In this document: piece after piece, positions 24,003 through 34,300 of the stretch | How positions within the stretch are numbered: the first letter of the stretch is position 1 | Layout of the letters: each line of letters opens with the position of its first letter | Assembly (NCBI GenBank): GCA_013180625.2 | Contig: SNVD02001129.1 | Location: 81,000 to 144,999, forward strand | Source: Boswellia sacra | Lineage: Eukaryota; Streptophyta; Magnoliopsida; Sapindales; Burseraceae | Length of the DNA: 64,000 nt | Direction of reading: 5' to 3' | Program-made: the position numbers and the translations under genes | Notes under the pieces: generated by a model | Databases searched by the model: none | What the model was told of the DNA's origin: nothing | What the model saw: the letters and a program-made list of their open reading frames with translations, nothing else

Positions 24003-26617
24003 ATGGTTGAATTTGACTTAACATATGAAGCTTTGGGTCGTAGGATTCCAATCGGGTACGTAGACCCTGATAGGATATCTAGGATAGGGTTATTCCGAGA
24101 TGCTTGTCACTACTGTGATGTTGGGGATCATCCGGATAGGCCTGTGAAGTTGACAGTATGTTTACCGTGGAGTGGTGAGGATGTGATTATTGATAGTGAT
24201 GCAAAGTGTATAGAAGTATTTAGACTATATGAATCTAGGGGGATTTTTACTATAATAATCTATATAGAGATTGTTCAAAGTGGCTTGGATCCAATGCACC
24301 TTGAAAACCTAGTTCAGAATGACCCTGAGGTGGCTGATGAACCTCAATTGACTGATAGGCAGATTAAAAATGAACCTGAAACAGCTAACTTAGATGGAGA
24401 TGAGTTAGAGGGGCCTAATAGGGGTGGGTTAAATGACCTTGAACCTCAATTGACTGATAGGCAGATTGAAACTGAAATGGTATTTTCAACAGATTCTGAT
24501 TTAGATTATAGGCTTGATAGTGATGCTGAAATTCAGCATGATGACAGTGGGGTAGGAAGTAGTTTTGAAGAGGGAATATCTAGTGATGACTTGTCAAATT
24601 ATCAATCTGATGGAGAAAACTTTGAAAAAATTGTGAGTAGCTTAGATGATGAACTGTCTAGTGCTAGGATAGCTAGGGTTCATAGGAAGAACATATACAA
24701 GCCTGGGTTAGAGGGAGTTGTGCAATTAAAGTTTGGTCAGAACTTTAAAAATCACCAACATTTTAGGATATCCTTAGGATATATGCTATTCAAAAGGGTA
24801 TTCATCTTAAAAGATTGAAAAATGAGAAACAAAGAGTAACTGTTAGATGTGCTTTTAAAGGCTGCCCTTGGAGGATTCATGCCTCCACCACACAGGACTT
24901 AATTATATACAAAATAAAGTCCTTGTACCCTGACCATGAATGTGAAAAACAAAATGATACCCCTGAATGCACTTATATTTGGATAGCTAATAAGTATGAA
25001 GAGCATTTTAGGGATAACCCTAACCCAACAGTTGAATAGCTAGAAAAAGATATCAAAAGAAGGTTTGGAATTTAGCTAGCAAAACAGAAATTGTATAGGG
25101 CTAGAGTTAAGGCTCTTGAATTGTTAGGTGAGCATCATCAGAAGGCCCTTATTCTGTTGCATAAATATGCAAACATAGTTCAGACCACAAATCCTGGCTC
25201 CATAGTGTGTGTGAGGGCTGATGCAGAATTGATTTCTGCAGCCCCTAAATTTCAAGCATTTTTTGTTAGCTTTCCTGCTCAAAGGTTGGGTTTTGTAACA
25301 AGTTGAAGACCATTTATAGGTTTAGATGGTTGTCATTTAAAAGGGCCAATGGGAGGGGTTTTATTGGCTGTTGTGAGGATAGATGCTGATAATGGAATGT
25401 ATACTTTAGCAATAGGCATATGTGAGGTTGAATGTAATTCCTCTTGGAATTGGTTTCTTCATCTACTAAGGCAACATATAGGAGGGGTAGATGGGGTTGG
25501 CTTGCCCATGACCTTTATGAGTGATAGACAAAAGGAAATCCTTAATGCTTTGCTTGAACAATGGCCTTATGCATCAAATAGATACTGTGCAAAGCATTTG
25601 TACAATAATTTCAAGAGAGAACACACAGGTCTAGGACTGCAGCCTTTGTTTTGGAGGGCTGCCAAAGTTGCTAATATCAATGCCCATCATACAGCCATGG
25701 AAGAGATCAAACAAATTGACCAGGCAGCCTATGAATACCTGAGCAAAATCCCTACACAGAACTGGAGTAGGTATGCTTTTGATAAGAGAGTGAAGGTTGA
25801 ACATGTGACAAACAACATCACAGAAAGTTTCAACTCATGGATCAACCACCACTGCCATCAAACATATCTCATAATGCTTGAGGATATTAGGAGAAAAATA
25901 ATGAAAAGGATGCAGAAGAAGTAAGGCCACTATTTTTTTTTCTTTTCATATTGGCTGGATAAATTTATACTGATTTATTTTCAATATTTGTTGGTTTTGC
26001 AGGTTTCAAGAATGTACCAGCTGGCACACAGATGTGGGGCCAAACATTAAAAAAATAATCAATGAGAGTGTCAAATGGACAAATGACATGGAAGTCATGT
26101 GGTGTGGAAATCTAGAGTTTGAGGTGGTAAGCAAAGGAAAGACTTTTATTGTGAGATTGAATGAAGAGTTGTGTTCATGCGGCCTGTTTCAAGTGGGTAA
26201 CTGACTTTAAGCACAATTTAGTAGTTTTTTTTTTAATTTAAAGTAATTAATCTTACTCAAATGTAATTTTTCAGGTTTCTTGTGTGCCTTGCACACATGC
26301 AATTGCAAGTGCAAGGGAAATGAGGATTGATGTCCACCAGTTTATAAATAAGCTGCTACTACGAGACAGGTATATAGCAACTTATAATCACCATAAACGA
26401 CCCATCCCTGATCAGTCTGAATGACCAGAAGTGCCATGCAATGAGTTGCAAGCTGCCAAACTGAGGACAAAAGCTGGGAGACCTAAAAAATCCAGAAGAA
26501 GAGCACTAGATGAGGATATACCTCCCTCAAAATTGTTTACAATGACTTGCACAAACTGTGGTGGTTACAACCACAACAAGAGGACCTGCAAAAACCCTCC
26601 TAACACAAATGCTAAGA
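24003..26617 (+). pseudogene. MULE transposase (mudrA-like), inactivated by stops and a frameshift
   Basis: Would cut and join the element's TIRs in the nucleus. Order of parts: an N-terminal PB1-like region (IGYVDPDRISRIGLFRD; 24003-24290), an acidic middle with a duplicated EPQLTDRQI motif, a MuDR-type DNA-binding zinc-finger region (VRCAFKGCPWRIHAS; 24840-24960), then the MULE catalytic domain with LDGCHLKGPMGG, FMSDRQKEI and TNNITESFNSWI. After introns 25921-26002 and 26193-26274 come a SWIM zinc finger (CSCG ... CVPCTHA) and a CCHC knuckle CTNCGGYNHNKRTC. Damage: a frameshift near 24785, in-frame stops near 25037, 25067, 25304 and 26422. The TGA at 25304 sits where family members have Cys before RPFIGLDG. 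Domain order is complete, so this is a recently dead gene. Confidence 0.92.
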
Positions 26618-27732
26618 AGGTTTCTCTTCTGCCTCACTGTTTAATTAATAATTTTATGAATTTCTAACATTAACAGTTGGTTAATCATCTTTTGTGGGTT
26701 GTGTTTAAGGGAAAGAATAACAAGGTTGGGTCATCTTCACAAGCAACAACTCAATCTCAGTAAACTGGAGCATTATCTCAGTCCCAATCCCATAAGAAAG
26801 CTGCAACCAGAGAACCATCTATGACAAGAAGGAATAAGGTAATATTTTAGGACTGTTATATATTTGTTAGGTTTAGGTATTTATTCTAACTTGATTATTT
26901 TTTCAATGCAAAAGAAGCACACATCTGCTCAACCTTTGGACTTAGTTCAGACTCAATCTTCACCTTATTAAGAAACAAATGAAGTTGGACCATCATCTCA
27001 GCCTTAATTTATTTCACAAGAAATTAGGTGCTTAGCACCTTCTCCAGCACTAGAACATGACCAGTGACAAATGAGGAGGTAAATACTTAAATATTGTGGA
27101 TGTGGCTATATAAAATTTACCAATTTGTGTGATTATAACAATTTGTGATATTGTTTATGCAGCCACAAGATGCAATTCCAGAGGGAAGCTTCAAAAAACT
27201 GGAATGCAAAGCTTGTGCTACATCTTTTTTGGTAAATGTATTTTGTCACATATGAGGCTGTGAATGAAACTGGAATGTATTTTGTCACATATAAAACTAT
27301 GAATGAAACTGCTTAGTGGAAACTGGAATGCAAAGATCCATGTGAATATATCTTCATATGTCAGTTCTATACATTAGCACTTAGGAAAGTGCTTAGTGCT
27401 AATTTTTTTTGTAAATGAAACTGTGAATGGCTAGAGTTAACCTTATATAAGAAAGTGGCCTGTGATATTTTTTGGTTTGTGCACTTCACTGTTAGGTCCT
27501 CCACATTTGTAACAATGTACTAATACCAACAGTGTTGTTAATATAAATGCAGTTCATATAACTGCAGCTCAGATTTCTGCAGTTTATTTACAATTTTATA
27601 TCTCTCATAACTTCTAATCTTGTTACAATGTTATGCCATACATAATATGAAATTATTGCATTTCATTCAAGGCAAATAAAGCTTTTTAAGTTGCTAGATG
27701 CTTTAGGCATATCATTTTCTCACAACAAGTCA
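26618..27732 (+). other. Tail of the MULE transposase transcript and intergenic spacer
   Basis: Possible low-complexity last exons (rich in Ser, Gln, Thr, Lys) lie at about 26709-26839 and 26915-27080, separated by intron-like T-rich stretches with GT/AG edges; stops interrupt them. From about 27240 to 27732 the sequence is AT-rich and holds no ORF I can support. It would contain the 3' ends of the two convergent genes. Confidence 0.45.
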
Positions 27733-28197
27733 TTACATCATCTTCACAATACATGATATCAAAATAAATAGCAACAGGTAGAATAGACACTTGTTTAGCC
27801 GTATAACATTATGTATTTTTTCATCAATTCCCACAAGCATTTCAGTTTGCCTCACCAATTGCTTCAAATCACTTTGCATTTCTGTCAAAACCATTTCATC
27901 ATCATCCTTTCTTTTGCTTTGCTGCTCACTTTCCATAGCTTCAGTGTAGTTTAGGAAATCATGAAGATCACTGCGTATTTCTTCAACATCAAGATCCCAC
28001 CACCTGTAAAAATTACATTTACCATTCTTGCATGTGAAATATATCTTATCAGGATTGTTTGCAGATTCTGAAATCAAAACAGCTGCCTTTGCACCACACT
28101 TACACCTCCTGTTCTTGAATTTCAATAGGGTGTCATTTAGCATTTTTAGCCTTGCATTACCTGATTGTGATTGACTGACTTCTGCGTGTGTACTCAT
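27733..28197 (-). CDS. GRF-type zinc-finger protein with coiled coil and C-terminal membrane anchor
   Basis: Intact 154-residue ORF, single exon, inside the MULE and convergent with the dead transposase. Residues 32-68 form a GRF-type zinc finger: C32, C34, C56 and C61, with KIYFTCKNGKCNFYRWWD at 51-68. GRF fingers bind nucleic acid in other proteins (for example topoisomerase III alpha and NEIL3). Residues about 70-130 are acidic/basic with heptad spacing and likely form a coiled coil. Residues about 137-151 (CLFYLLLFILISCIV) form a short hydrophobic C-terminal segment, as in a tail-anchored protein. Small plant proteins with this layout are common and often TE-linked (At4g04775-like). The function is unknown. 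The ATG at 28197 is the first in frame. It might be an accessory protein of the MULE or a captured host gene. Confidence 0.85.
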   Translation of the reverse strand: MSTHAEVSQSQSGNARLKMLNDTLLKFKNRRCKCGAKAAVLISESANNPDKIYFTCKNGKCNFYRWWDLDVEEIRSDLHDFLNYTEAMESEQQSKRKDDDEMVLTEMQSDLKQLVRQTEMLVGIDEKIHNVIRLNKCLFYLLLFILISCIVKMM

Positions 28198-28204
28198 CTT
28201 TCAT

Positions 28205-28455
28205 GTGAGATTTGGTGTGTGACTTGCTTGCTGGATGTTGGCTGTGATTGAGGGAGTTTTATTGACTAATCGAGTTGCCTTTGGTGTGTGAATTGCTTGC
28301 TGGATGTTGGCTGTGATTGAGGGAGTTTTATTAACTAATCGAGTTGCCTTTGGTGTGTAACTTGCTTGCTGGATGTTGGCTGTGATTGAGGGATAGTTTT
28401 ATTGACTAATCAAGTGAGATTTGGTGTGTAACTTGCTTGCTGGATGTTGGCTGTG
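28205..28455. repeat. Four tandem ~70-bp repeats in the leader of the GRF gene
   Basis: Units start with TTTGGTGTGTRA at 28211, 28280, 28349 and 28420 (spacing 69, 69, 71), each containing 'cttgctggatgttggctgtg'. They lie directly upstream of the GRF-gene ATG, between it and a TATA-like motif near 28510-28520, so they would be in its promoter or 5' leader. Confidence 0.9.
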
Positions 28456-28509
28456 TTCAAAGGATGGATGTATTTACTGCCTAGGCTGTGATAGTTTGAA
28501 TTCTCCGTA

Positions 28510-28520
28510 GCTTAAATAGG
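28510..28520 (-). promoter_or_regulatory. Possible TATA box of the GRF gene
   Basis: The minus strand reads CCTATTTAAG, about 310 bp upstream of the ATG and just before the tandem repeats. No other TATA-like motif stands out in that interval. Supported by motif only. Confidence 0.35.
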
Positions 28521-28964
28521 CAGCGGGCTGTGTAACTTCAGAATTTATTTGAATTCAGTTTACTGCATGGGGTCTGCATGGAGTCTGCATTGGGGCAACG
28601 GTAACATTGCAACGGCTACTTTAATTTTCTGCATTGACAGGGGTAAAATGGTCATTACATACAGAATTGAAAATATGTACTTCTGTCGCTTGGGTTTCAG
28701 GGGTAGAAATGTCAATTTATACGATATTTTTATTGATTCAAATAAGCACCTGAATTTTTATATGGGGTTTAAGGGTATTTAGGTAATTATAAGATTTTTG
28801 GATGGAAAAATGATGTCATCTAACGGAGGAATTAACAGAAGGGAGGTATGCGATAAGTTTTTGAAAATATAGAGACTAAATTCAAACAAAAGTGCAAACG
28901 GACTATTTTGATGAAATAAGTCTAAAAGATATGGGAGGTCTGTGATAATAATCCCAATTTTTAT

Positions 28965-29255
28965 CCTATATAGGATTTTGTTAAGCAGTGGTTATGATCG
29001 CTTTATTTATGCACTATTGAGTCTTGGGCTTTAGGTTGTATAAGAAAGGCAGTTGTCTCCAAAAATCCTGTTTGAATTAAATAAATTTGCAAATTAAATA
29101 TTATATAATTTATAATATTTAATATATTAGTAAATTATCTATAATATTTTTACAAAACTGCAACTAATCCACAAAATTAAGACCGACAAAACTACAACTG
29201 ATACACAAGGCAGTCTCCTCTGAGTGACGAAGTATATAATTATAATATGGGGGGT
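28965..29255. other. End of the split 115-bp repeat, then AT-rich spacer
   Basis: Positions 28965-29000 complete the third 115-bp unit. From there to block Z copy 2 nothing further was recognised. Confidence 0.6.
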
Positions 29256-30570
29256 CGGCTGATAAATCCCCTGGTTTGGAAAATATTCCTCTCTGATCAT
29301 GATAATCCTCTGCTTTCCGCTTTGATCAAGTCCATTTATTTGAAAGTGATACTGATTCTAGAAGTGACGACTCCATTATTCGTCTTTCTGCGCGCATGCA
29401 GAAGTCCTTGTATGGTAGGGCCAGGATGTTTGTTACTTTACCTTTCCACTGAAAGAAATTATCGGAGACTAGACTTAAACATCTCTCACGTGCTCTAGTC
29501 AAGGTCTTTGTTTTGTATATATAGGGAATATTTGTGGTGGGGCCTGATAATAAATTATTCGTGAATCGGCTTTCATATCTACTCAAGGCTTTATTATTAT
29601 CGCAAATGAAATAATTCTAATTTCTAATTAAAGATGGCATCTTCGATTCTTTTTATTTTTTTCCAAAGAAATATATTACGAGTTAATAAAAAAATGGTAT
29701 TTAAACTAAAATTCCATATTTACCATTAGCATCTTACAAAAATAATCTCTTTCTCTGCCTTACCTTTATAATTTGTTTCTGATGCCGAAAACAACGATAA
29801 AACCATTGTAAATAATAATATCAGCAATAATAATAATTAAAATACATGCGCAATTATGTTTTTAAAATTCTATTTTGATTCAAATTCTTGTATTGAACTT
29901 TGAACAAATGTAGAACCTGAGTGGATGGTTTTACTCCTGCTCCTAGTTCTTCCGCTCGAGTTGAGACCAATTATTTAGATAGAAATGTAATATACTCTTT
30001 TTAAATAGGATTTCAAATGATGTCATCCACTACCATATCAATTCACTAAAATTTGATACACCAATACATTATTAGTATCAAAATTTGGAATCCTCTTTAG
30101 AAAGAGTATCGTTACTATATATTATAATCTCATTCATTTGCCTGGGTTTTTGGAATATAAAAATTCAGTCCAATCTAAATCCGTCAATTAAGTCAATTGA
30201 ATTTATATCTAAAAATTAAATTTTCTTTGGGTTTAAATATATGAATGAGTTAAGTTTAGGTTTAACCATTGATTGTACAAGAAAATCCATCAATTGAGTC
30301 GATTGAATTTATTTGTAAAAATTATTAATTCATTCCAACCAATAAACAAATTAATCGAATTTCTCAGTGTAATTTAAATCTAATCAGTTTCAATTGATTG
30401 GCAAGCTGCACAAGACAAGCTGATAATTAATTTCTTTGTTTACATATAGACAGGACAGTCTCCTCTGGGTGATACACAAGACAGTCGGCTATATATATTT
30501 ATTTTTCAATTTTAACTGACTGCCTGTTATCTATCACATGTTTCAATTTTATAATAACTGGAGTTATTTA
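29256..30570. repeat. Duplicated block Z, copy 2
   Basis: Paralogue of 17594-18840, colinear from 'ggctgataaatcccctggtt' to 'tttcaattttataataactg'. It contains an extra insertion near 29810-29835 (AATAAT-type repeat) and extra sequence near 30365-30450. The exon-like frame of copy 1 is visible (ESDTDSRSDDSIIRLSAR) with stops close by. ORFs 29247-29498 (+) and 29326-29586 (-) overlap this relic and are not supported as genes. Confidence 0.75.
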
Positions 30571-31340
30571 CTCCTAAATAAGTAATTTAACTCTCAATTC
30601 CTCTCCATTGAAATGACCAACCCAACCAGCGTTCTTTCTTGTATGAGAGAGCTCTTCGTGTAGGGAGCTGAGCCAGCAGTGGCAAGCTCGAGAAAATACT
30701 CTAGGAAAGATACTTGAAGTGCATGAGAATTGTGTGTAAGGGATGTAAGCTAAAACAGAGTGTTTGTGAGCTGAAAAATTAGAGCATAGAGTGGTTCTAA
30801 GTTGAAAGTGCAACGAGGAGAGTGTGTGATCCGAATTCTCTCTAGTGCATTCCTTTCCTTTCCCTCCCGTGGAGTAGATCATGAATCAAACCACGTAAAT
30901 TCTGTTGTGTTCTTTTTTGATTTTCTGCACTCAATTTTCAGTTTGTATGCCTGCATGACAGCACAGAAAATTTCCAGATTTACTGCATTAAAAATAAGCC
31001 CACCCTTGCCACAAAATATCTTCAGGTTTCATCACAAAAACTATCATATGGCTTTTAATATTAAATATGTTGTACCGCAAGATAATTTCAAAACTACTCA
31101 ACCCTTTTTAAGTTTTGACCATATTGTCATTATCTTTCAGTTTGAGATTAACATTAAAGCCAATGGTTTAGTTGATTAAATATTCAAAACAACTGATGTT
31201 TAAAGAGCTTATAGAGGTGGCTCATCATTAACAGCTGACTATTAGAACATATAGAGATAGCTCAAATGATGCTCAGTCTAGTCAGTACATTGACTCTGTA
31301 TGTTCCTCGATTTATTTTGAAATTTTAAAACCAAACATAC
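30571..31340. other. Spacer with a short segment duplicated at 50285-50440
   Basis: Positions 31105-31290 are similar to 50285-50440: shared 'ttgaccatattgtcatta', 'ttaaagccaatg', 'aaatattcaaaac' and 'gctcaaatgat'. The ORFs at 30574-30882 (-) and 30802-31179 (+) overlap each other and have no recognisable domain. The last exons of the FAR1-related pseudogene might lie here, but I could not identify them. Confidence 0.45.
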
Positions 31341-34300
31341 TTGCTCTTGGTAAGCCACAGATTTCTTTTTGTCACAATGCAGCTCCGTGGACAATTCTCG
31401 AATTTTAAAATCCTTCTCACCCTGCATATAACAGTAAGAAAACAAGTTTCATTTAAGTTACACGAATTGCTCGGCGCTGAAACACAAGACAAGCCACATG
31501 AGGGGAAAATTTTGTGAAGTTGGCTCAAAAACTTCCTCCCAAATTCCGGAATACACCAATTCAGTCAGAAGAAAGGTGCATAAATAGAATGGTTCTGGCA
31601 ATTCTAAGAGGTTTCTAATTAGCATCCAAATGGCAGGTTAAAAGATGCTTTTTTGGATCAGAACAGAACAAGGATGTACCCAGTGACTTTGCAATGTGCC
31701 TATCTTGTGCTGTTATGGCAGTGCAAATATCTAGCGAAAATAAATCTACTACTATTATTGAAGAATTTACGGTTCTGATTTCTGAGTAGAGCTTTTTAAC
31801 TCAATTCACATGGCATTCCAATATCTTCGTGATCTTATGTTAACACCACAAAAATGCTTAATATATAGGAAATAGCATTTAATATATTTTCAAGATAAAC
31901 CTAATCAACCTAATCAACCTAATCAACCCTTAATATTCATAGCAAGCTGTAGAATGCCTTAGTGCGCTTGGTTGCAATCATCATACTTCACGAAGGATAT
32001 AATGGATATAAGTACTAGTGAATCTAAAACACACAAAAGAAAGAAAAGCAGAGAAGTAGAATCCCTCCTTTCAAAACCTCATTTTGACAAAATTCAGAGT
32101 GAAAAATAGGTTCATAAAAACTTGAGAAACTTTCAGTTACAAAAAATTCCTAATTTACCTTATCACAGGTCTAATCAAAGAATCTTACAAGTGACAATCA
32201 AAACACTCTACTTAAACCTCACTTCAAATATTCACCAGCATTATCAGACTTACTGCTCAAAAATTGTACATAAGCTGACAGAAACATAAGATACGTAAAT
32301 TTATGTATGCAATACTACTGTTACTTTAAGTGTTAGTAACATAAAAAATGATGTTGTAAAAATGAGGTTTGAGTACCAAATTATATGTGACCAAAGATTC
32401 TTGCTTAGAGCTGGATCTGTGAAGTTTGGTAAGCAGATTGTAGAAAAATTTGAAAAGGTGATTTCTTTGCAGAATCAAATTCAAGAAATAACCATAATGG
32501 TCGAGAAAGAGCCCCAGTCGAAGAAAAATCAGCTGAGGATAAATCTGACAAGGGCAAACAGAATGGCTTCATTGCTTACTTTAATAGCTTTAAAATGATT
32601 CAAATTACTTGCATACCTAATTTCCTTCTAGAGATAATTACATCCAACCTCCAAAGGTTTCAATCGAAATATAAACACCTACAGCTTTGGGGAAACTACA
32701 ACACACACCCTTAAATTTAAGAGAAATTTCAAAAAATTAATGGTAGAAAGGTAACTGATGTAGGACCCGCTAGATTGTAATTAAGAATAAAATTGGGGTT
32801 TTTTTATTTGAATTAGGGATTTCAATTTTGACTTTAGGGATTTTAATTAATTAGGGATTTTGACTTCTTAAATTAGGCATGATCCTAATTTGAATTATTT
32901 TCCTAACTAATAGTTTACTATTATATTTAGAAGTTATTTTCAGTATTTTCTAGTTTAGGTGGAATTAGATTCTATTTCCTAATAGGTTTTATTTCCTAGT
33001 CAAGTTATATTTTGAAGGATACAAGTCAATTGGGCAAAAATTCATGTAGGCAATACTGCTGTTATATGCAAGGATGCCCATGTGCATAGAGACTATATTT
33101 TATCGGATTGACTTAAGAAAATTCTAAGAACAAATAACTTGAAAGAAATACGCGGGCATAAACCTTACTCAAGTATATGAGCATCTCACAAGTTTAGACT
33201 CATTTTAACTCACCTCATCAATCCTTAGAAAAGCAATCAAAACCTAATATGAAACCACTGACAAAGAATTGTTTATTAACAACATTTCTCTAATAAACTA
33301 TGATTTATTTTGAAGTTCAGTGTTTTCTTCCCCTCTTCTCTCCATTTCAGACTAAATGATATAATGATAGGAACAATCATAAGCACTGATAAATTTAGTT
33401 GTGCAAATGGACAAAAACAAAGCACAAAGCGTTCTACATGGTTGCAGTAAATTCCAATGACAGATTGAGAGTCTCAACCATGGAATATAAGCAATCAGTT
33501 AACGGCATACTTTTAGAAACCAGATCTCCAATGGATTTTCTAAGGATTGATGAGTAACTGAGTGGCTCTACAAGTTAATTTCGCGTACAATTTAAAACTC
33601 AGACTAAGGCGCCAGAACTTTAAGAACTGAAAAATAAATGAATAAATAAATAAACATACCTCACGGAGTATATTTAAAACTGGCAGTTCCCCAGGAAATT
33701 TAGTATGCGCCATGAGTTTTTGGTGTGCTCTTAGACAAATTTGGTAACAACCCATTTACCTCCATTTGTTGCTCTCAAACTAATCATCGCTCTACACCCT
33801 TCTATAGTGATTGGTCATGGAGGAAGAACCCTGTCCTTCTTAAGAGTATGTTTGGCAGCACAAAAACCTTCCCTAGAACAGACAAAATTACGGCCAATTA
33901 TAGCCATGTTCTTTAGAGACAGTTGGATTTGATTTGTTCCAATGTTAAAACCTGTAGACTAGGCATACTCATAATAGAAATCCCTTGTATCATCTAAGGA
34001 TGAAAAGGTCATTCCTGTTTATGGTTCAAAACTTTCTGAGTTTTCAGCAGTTAGACCTTCCACTGATGGTATCATTAAATTCAAGTCATCATTTACAAGA
34101 TTGTTTGATGTAGCAAGGCAACAGCCCATCCCCAGTGGCTTCATGCTCATCAAAGTTTTCCAAAGTTTTAGTATCTGAACCTCCACCATCTACATAGTCA
34201 TGTCCAGTGGAGCCTGCCATTTTATATCCACAATATACAGAATGCAATCAAATTAATATTTCCAGTTACGATAACACTATATTTTGCAGTCATAGAAGCA

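Larger units (their letters stand above)
22987..28955 (+). mobile_element. Mutator-like element (MULE) with transposase and GRF zinc-finger gene
   Basis: A 5,969-bp element flanked by the perfect 9-bp TSD AATTTTTAT (22978-22986 and 28956-28964). The terminal inverted repeats are about 134 bp (22987-23120 and 28821-28955) and start GGGTTATTATCACAGACCTC and GGGATTATTATCACAGACCT; the right one carries one extra base. Long TIRs and a 9-bp TSD are the Mutator-superfamily signature. Inside are a multi-exon transposase gene on the plus strand, now broken, and an intact convergent gene on the minus strand (27733-28197). The tail-to-tail layout recalls maize MuDR, which carries mudrA and an accessory gene mudrB. 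The insertion site is confirmed by the split 115-bp repeat. Confidence 0.95.

Noticed and set aside
32755..33060. A possible solo LTR in the second intron of the FAR1-type pseudogene (starts near 'tgatgtaggacccgctag')
   Set aside because: The text resembles LTR-type sequence, but I found no matching end or target-site duplication.
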